From Kondoa malvinella (lineage: Eukaryota > Basidiomycota > Agaricostilbomycetes > Agaricostilbales > Kondoaceae), in NCBI GenBank assembly GCA_039545315.1, contig BCIM01000004.1, forward strand, positions 1,151,872 to 1,215,871: a DNA stretch of 64,000 bases, read 5' to 3'. Made by a program: the position numbers and the translations under genes. Every line of letters starts with the position of its first letter. The first letter of the stretch is position 1. Of the stretch, positions 60,565 to 64,000 are shown in pieces. The notes below the pieces were generated by a model. The model was not told the DNA's origin. It was given only the letters and a program-made list of their open reading frames with translations, and did no database searches.

Positions 60565-62502
60565 ATGGACATCTCATTGTGGTCTGCCATCGTTGTGCTG
60601 CTCCTCGCAACCTATGTGCTCAAGAACAGAATCAATACGAGCAAAGGTCCGCAGCTCCCTGGACCTGTAAGCCATCGCCACTCGCCCGTCAGATTGCCCA
60701 GATTGATTTATTGGAAACAGAAAGGACTGCCCTTTGTGGGCTCTATGTTCGACCTGCCAAGGAAGAGGCCTTGGGTCAAGCTTGCCGAGTGGTCTCGTCA
60801 ATATGGTTCTATCTATCAAGTCCAGCTAGGTCGCAGAAAGATTATTGTGGTGGGAACAGCTGAAGCAGCAATGGAGCTACTTGACAAACGGTCTTCCATC
60901 TACTCTTCGCGTCCAAGGCAGATCATGACTTCTGAACTGGTTTCTCGCGGTCTTCGTCTTACCTTCATGCAATACGGTGATCTCTGGCGTCGCGAGCGCA
61001 AGCTACTTCACCAATTGACTGCACCAAAACCTGCGTCTACCTACGAGCCAATTCAAGACTGGGAGAGTACAACTTTGCTTCGGGATATGGCGAGAAACCC
61101 TAATGGCTTTTGGGGACATGCTCAGAGGTAAGGAAGAGAGCTTCTGTGTTTGGCCGTGTTTGATGGCTGTGATCTGGCAGATATGCCGGCTCCACTATCA
61201 TGCAAATCGCGTTCAACACGCGCGCTCCTACTCCTGAAGACCGAGCAATCACTGACGTAGGTCATGTGAATCTATTCCACCACTCCCATTGACATTTCCT
61301 TTTTTCCAGATGCGCAAGATTAATGAAGCTATGACCAAGACTGCCGTTCCCGGTTCATATATTGTCGACACTCTACCCTTCCTTAACTATCTACCTCGTT
61401 TCCTGGCTCCGTGGAAGGTAGAAGCCGATGAAATCTTTGAGGACACGCTTCGCCTGTTCTCGAAACACGTCAACAAGGTCCGCAACGACTTGTCGGAAGG
61501 CAGAGATAGTCCTTGCTTCGCCAAATCAATCTTGCAATCTCAGAAGGAATACCAGCTCACTGACAACCAATCCGTCTTTATGGCTGGTGCCATGTATGTA
61601 AGTCTGCATCCTGTTCAGAGCCAAGTTCGAGTCACTCATGTCTATGCTTGGCTTAGGGAGCTGGATCAGACACTGTGAGCATATCCCTCATGTCGCTACA
61701 CAGAACTGAAAAGATGGCAGACCGCCGACGCTATCTCGACATGCATCTTCACGCTCACTTCACAGCCTCACGTACTGCCCAAAGCACACGCTGAACTGGA
61801 TCGAGTGATTGGTCGAGACCGCATGCCTGAATTTGCAGACCAAGACGATTTACCTTACTGCAACGCTGTCATCAGGGAAATCATGAGATGGAGATCAGTC
61901 ATCGCTGGTGGTCTCAGTCATGCTAGCACGGAAGATGATGTTTACAACGGCTACTTGTACGTTTCCGCCGCCGAATCTTGATATCACAACTAATTCTTCA
62001 TGTAGCATTCCGAAAGGCTCTACCGTACTTGCCAACCACTGGTCGATCCATATGGACCCTGACGTCTACCCAAACCCGGAAGCTTTCGACCCTGACCGTT
62101 TCATTAAGGATGGCAAATTAGTCGGCACCAAATACTCTGAAAAAGGTCACCACGGTTATGGCTTCGGTCGCAGAATCTGTCCTGGGTGCGTTGATCGCAT
62201 GCGCCCGAGTTAAAGCTAATACATCTCAACAGCTTGCACATTGCCGATCGATCGCTTTTCATTGTCTTCACCCGTATCATGTGGGCTTTCGACATCAAAA
62301 ACAAGCTTGACGCCAATGGCAAGCCTATCACATTGGACGTCGATGCCTTCTCGGAAGGTTTCAGCTCTCATCCATTGACTGTGAGTCTTCGAACAAGCAT
62401 TGAAACGATCACCTGACTGTTTCGCAGTTCCAATCCGACATCAAACCACGCTTCCCTGAGGCTGTAAAGGTTATCGAGTCTCATCTTTCCAGTTTTGAAT
62501 AG
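60565..62502 (+). CDS. Cytochrome P450 monooxygenase
   Basis: Microsomal P450 of a basidiomycete-type clan; substrate unknown. The ATG at 60565 starts a membrane anchor (MDISLWSAIVVLLLATYVLK) then GPQLPGPKGLPFVGSMFDLP, obtained by removing intron 60667-60720. Body: WVKLAEWSRQYGSIYQVQLG, YGDLWRRERKLLHQL, then the I-helix AGSDTTADAIST, split by introns. The ExxR region is AVIREIMRW, followed by IPKGSTVLANHWSIHMDPDVYPNPEAFDPDRF and the heme loop HHGYGFGRRICPG with the Cys ligand. The end is FQSDIKPRFPEAVKVIESHL with TAG at 62500-62502. The first intron has 54 nt and no in-frame stop, so retention would add 18 residues. Confidence 0.95.
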
Positions 62503-62731
62503 GTCTGTGAGGAAAGATGTGATCTGTACATGTACCAATGCATTCTTTATTGTATACGATTGTCAAGAATGAAGATCGAAGAACGATCAGAGAGCAGATT
62601 GGCACGTCTCTGTAGCCTGTAATTGCCGTATAGGCATGCAACTGCATATGGAGCTCGGCAGAATAATCTGCCAACGTCTTGATTGAGCGAAAATACTACA
62701 GCTCGTCCTGCTCTTGTACAAGCAACCCAAG

Positions 62732-63673
62732 ATGGCCGCAATCGTGCTCCAGAATGTCGCACAGCTGATCGACGCAATTAGTCAACGAGGACCTTGGTTC
62801 TATCCGTTTCCCATATTCATGGCATTGTGGGTGATGTAGAGGAGAAAAGGCAAGCAAGCTCACGGCCTACCCAGTCATGCCGCTCGTATCTCTTTGGTCT
62901 TTCGCGCAAGAGTGAGAGCAAACGGAGCAGGAGGGCAATTGCCATGGCCTGCTGACTTGGCTGGGTTCTTTCTCTTCGTGTGTCTCAGCTGCAACGAGGT
63001 TTGTCAAAGGCTCAATCTGAAACAGGCATGGGGCGGCGCCATCAGCAGTCATGTTCTGCTCAACCAAACTCCCCCTCAGGTCATCTCGCCTGCACCTTGG
63101 ATGGCTTACGGTTCTGTCCACATTCTCATCTCGACCTTCTTCTACCTCTTCCCAAACGTCGCTACATCGCATCCAATCACTGAGCTCGCTTTCTGGCCTT
63201 TGATGGACGCTGCAACTCGTTCTGGAGCGATCGTCGGCGGAGTAATGATGGTGAAAGCCCATCCCAATCCAGTCGTCGCCAACTCTATCTTTGCCCAAAT
63301 CCTCATTGGTGCCATCTCGGCTAGCGGCGGAGGCTTGGTCGCATCGACTTTTGGCGTCTGGAACCCAAATTGGTCCCTGTCGACTCCGCCTGTCCTCAAA
63401 GCCAGCAACAGTGTTATCCCGTCAATGGATGTCTGGTCGGGTGCTATTTCAGCCGCAATCTTTGGCAGTCTCACCATGTCCCACGCTTCGTATGGACCCA
63501 TCAATCTGGCTATGGGACTTCCCAACAAGGCTTTCGTGACTCCGTTGGGTGCACGAAGTGTGTTTGCTCTCTTCTTGGCAACCGTGTACTTCTGGCGAGC
63601 GTGGACTATGGTCGGACTGCAAAGCAAGCCTCGGATACAGAAGGGAACCTTGGCCGCAAAGAAGACGCAGTAA
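62732..63673 (+). CDS. Polytopic membrane protein, TRIC-type cation-channel-like
   Basis: ATG at 62732: MAAIVLQNVAQLIDAISQRG. Two introns (about 62828-62874 and the 48-nt stop-free 62978-63025) give FPIFMAFHAARISLVFRARV and WPADLAGFFLFAWGGAISSHVLLNQTPPQV. Then WMAYGSVHILISTFFYLFPN, LAFWPLMDAATRSGAIVGGVMM and NSIFAQILIGAISASGGGLVASTFGVWNP. SGAISAAIFGSLTMSH and SVFALFLATVYFWRAWTMVG come last, with TAA at 63671-63673. Six or seven membrane helices, a Gly-rich helix followed by a short lumenal LLxxxPP loop, and the GGGLV...W element in helix five fit the trimeric intracellular cation (TRIC) channel plan. That assignment is from pattern only. Basic end. Confidence 0.6.
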
Positions 63674-63747
63674 ATCAAAGGGGCAAATTTGTACAGTAGC
63701 TTTGAACGACAGGATGTACATTAGGTTATATGCAGTGACCAGAGCTT

Positions 63748-64000
63748 TCATTGCAACCAGATTGCATGACTTGAGCTCTTTCCCGGTGTCATTACTCTGT
63801 CTACCACCTTAATCTGTTTCTTCTTCGCATCCCATTCAAGAACAAACACCCAACCTTCATCATCGTCGGTTAGCACTATCCACTCTTCTTCTCCCTGGTC
63901 TACTGTGCCATCACCTGTCCCCAAAAACGGACTGACTTCCAATGCATTCGCTTTACCTCCGCTTGTCGGCGTTTCCCAAATACAGATGGCTTCGCTCAGA
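63748..64000 (-). CDS. Carboxymuconate-cyclase / 6-phosphogluconolactonase-like beta-propeller, C-terminal part only
   Basis: The frame is open from the right edge of the window to the TGA at 63748-63750. It reads LSEAICIWETPTSGGKANAL, then EEEWIVLTDDDEGWVFVLEW, VVDRVMTPGKSSSHAIW. The GGKANAxE...WIxLTDxxEGxVxVxEWD...AxW pattern is the last blade of fungal 3-carboxy-cis,cis-muconate lactonizing enzyme-like propellers, which act in ring cleavage pathways. The 5' end and the remaining blades lie outside the window. Convergent with the TRIC-like gene (74 bp). Confidence 0.55.
   Translation of the reverse strand, partial: LSEAICIWETPTSGGKANALEVSPFLGTGDGTVDQGEEEWIVLTDDDEGWVFVLEWDAKKKQIKVVDRVMTPGKSSSHAIWLQ

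Overview
This window is nuclear DNA of a fungus, almost certainly a basidiomycete. Nearly every gene is broken by introns of about 48-65 nt that mostly start GT and end (C/T)AG, often with a CTGAC/CTGAT-like branch point. The encoded proteins include yeast/fungal families (Erg6, Vts1, Nup53, Pex24-type dysferlin peroxin, Het-C, PIG-X/Pbn1). The genus cannot be fixed from the sequence alone. About 33 protein genes lie in 64 kb (roughly one per 2 kb) on both strands, with short spacers, several tail-to-tail pairs under 100 bp apart and several compact divergent promoters. No rRNA, tRNA, transposon or CRISPR array was recognised.

Layout: 1-9 kb holds the 3' part of a coiled-coil protein, the ribosome-maturation kinase RIO1, mitochondrial dihydroxyacid dehydratase (ILV3) and sterol C24-methyltransferase (ERG6). 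9-14.3 kb holds a salicylate-hydroxylase-like FAD monooxygenase directly followed by homogentisate 1,2-dioxygenase, a possible aromatic-catabolism pair. 14.4-23 kb holds SEC23 (COPII), a triose-phosphate-transporter-family carrier, a mitochondrial Obg GTPase and an Mpv17/Sym1-type protein. 23-34.5 kb holds a GH26-like, probably GPI-anchored glycosidase, a Pho13-type phosphatase, an ICT1/Rso55-type mitochondrial peptidyl-tRNA hydrolase, EMC2, VTS1, PIG-X and a second Pho13-type phosphatase. 34.6-47.7 kb holds an unrecognised tail-anchored protein, a dysferlin-domain peroxin, NUP53/35, a Pep12-like syntaxin, a small two-TM protein, CDK1, a bHLH factor and a Smr-domain protein. 47.8-64 kb holds HMG-CoA synthase, Het-C, a MAT2B-like protein, a GH31 alpha-glucosidase, an arrestin-like protein, a cytochrome P450, a TRIC-like membrane protein and the 3' end of a carboxymuconate-cyclase-like beta-propeller.

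Functionally the region is a housekeeping neighbourhood (secretory pathway, mitochondria, sterol synthesis, cell cycle) rather than a classic cluster or island. The points most worth a second look are: four introns that make sense only with GC-AG boundaries (two in SEC23, one in homogentisate dioxygenase, one in Het-C); a CDK1 whose PSTAIRE helix reads PSTAVRE and which carries two kinase-domain insertions; and an unrecognised protein with an N-terminal LIR-like motif, a Rossmann-like core and a C-terminal membrane anchor, an architecture like a selective-autophagy receptor. Exon boundaries quoted were derived by hand from conserved protein reading and splice consensus; where they could not be resolved this is said.
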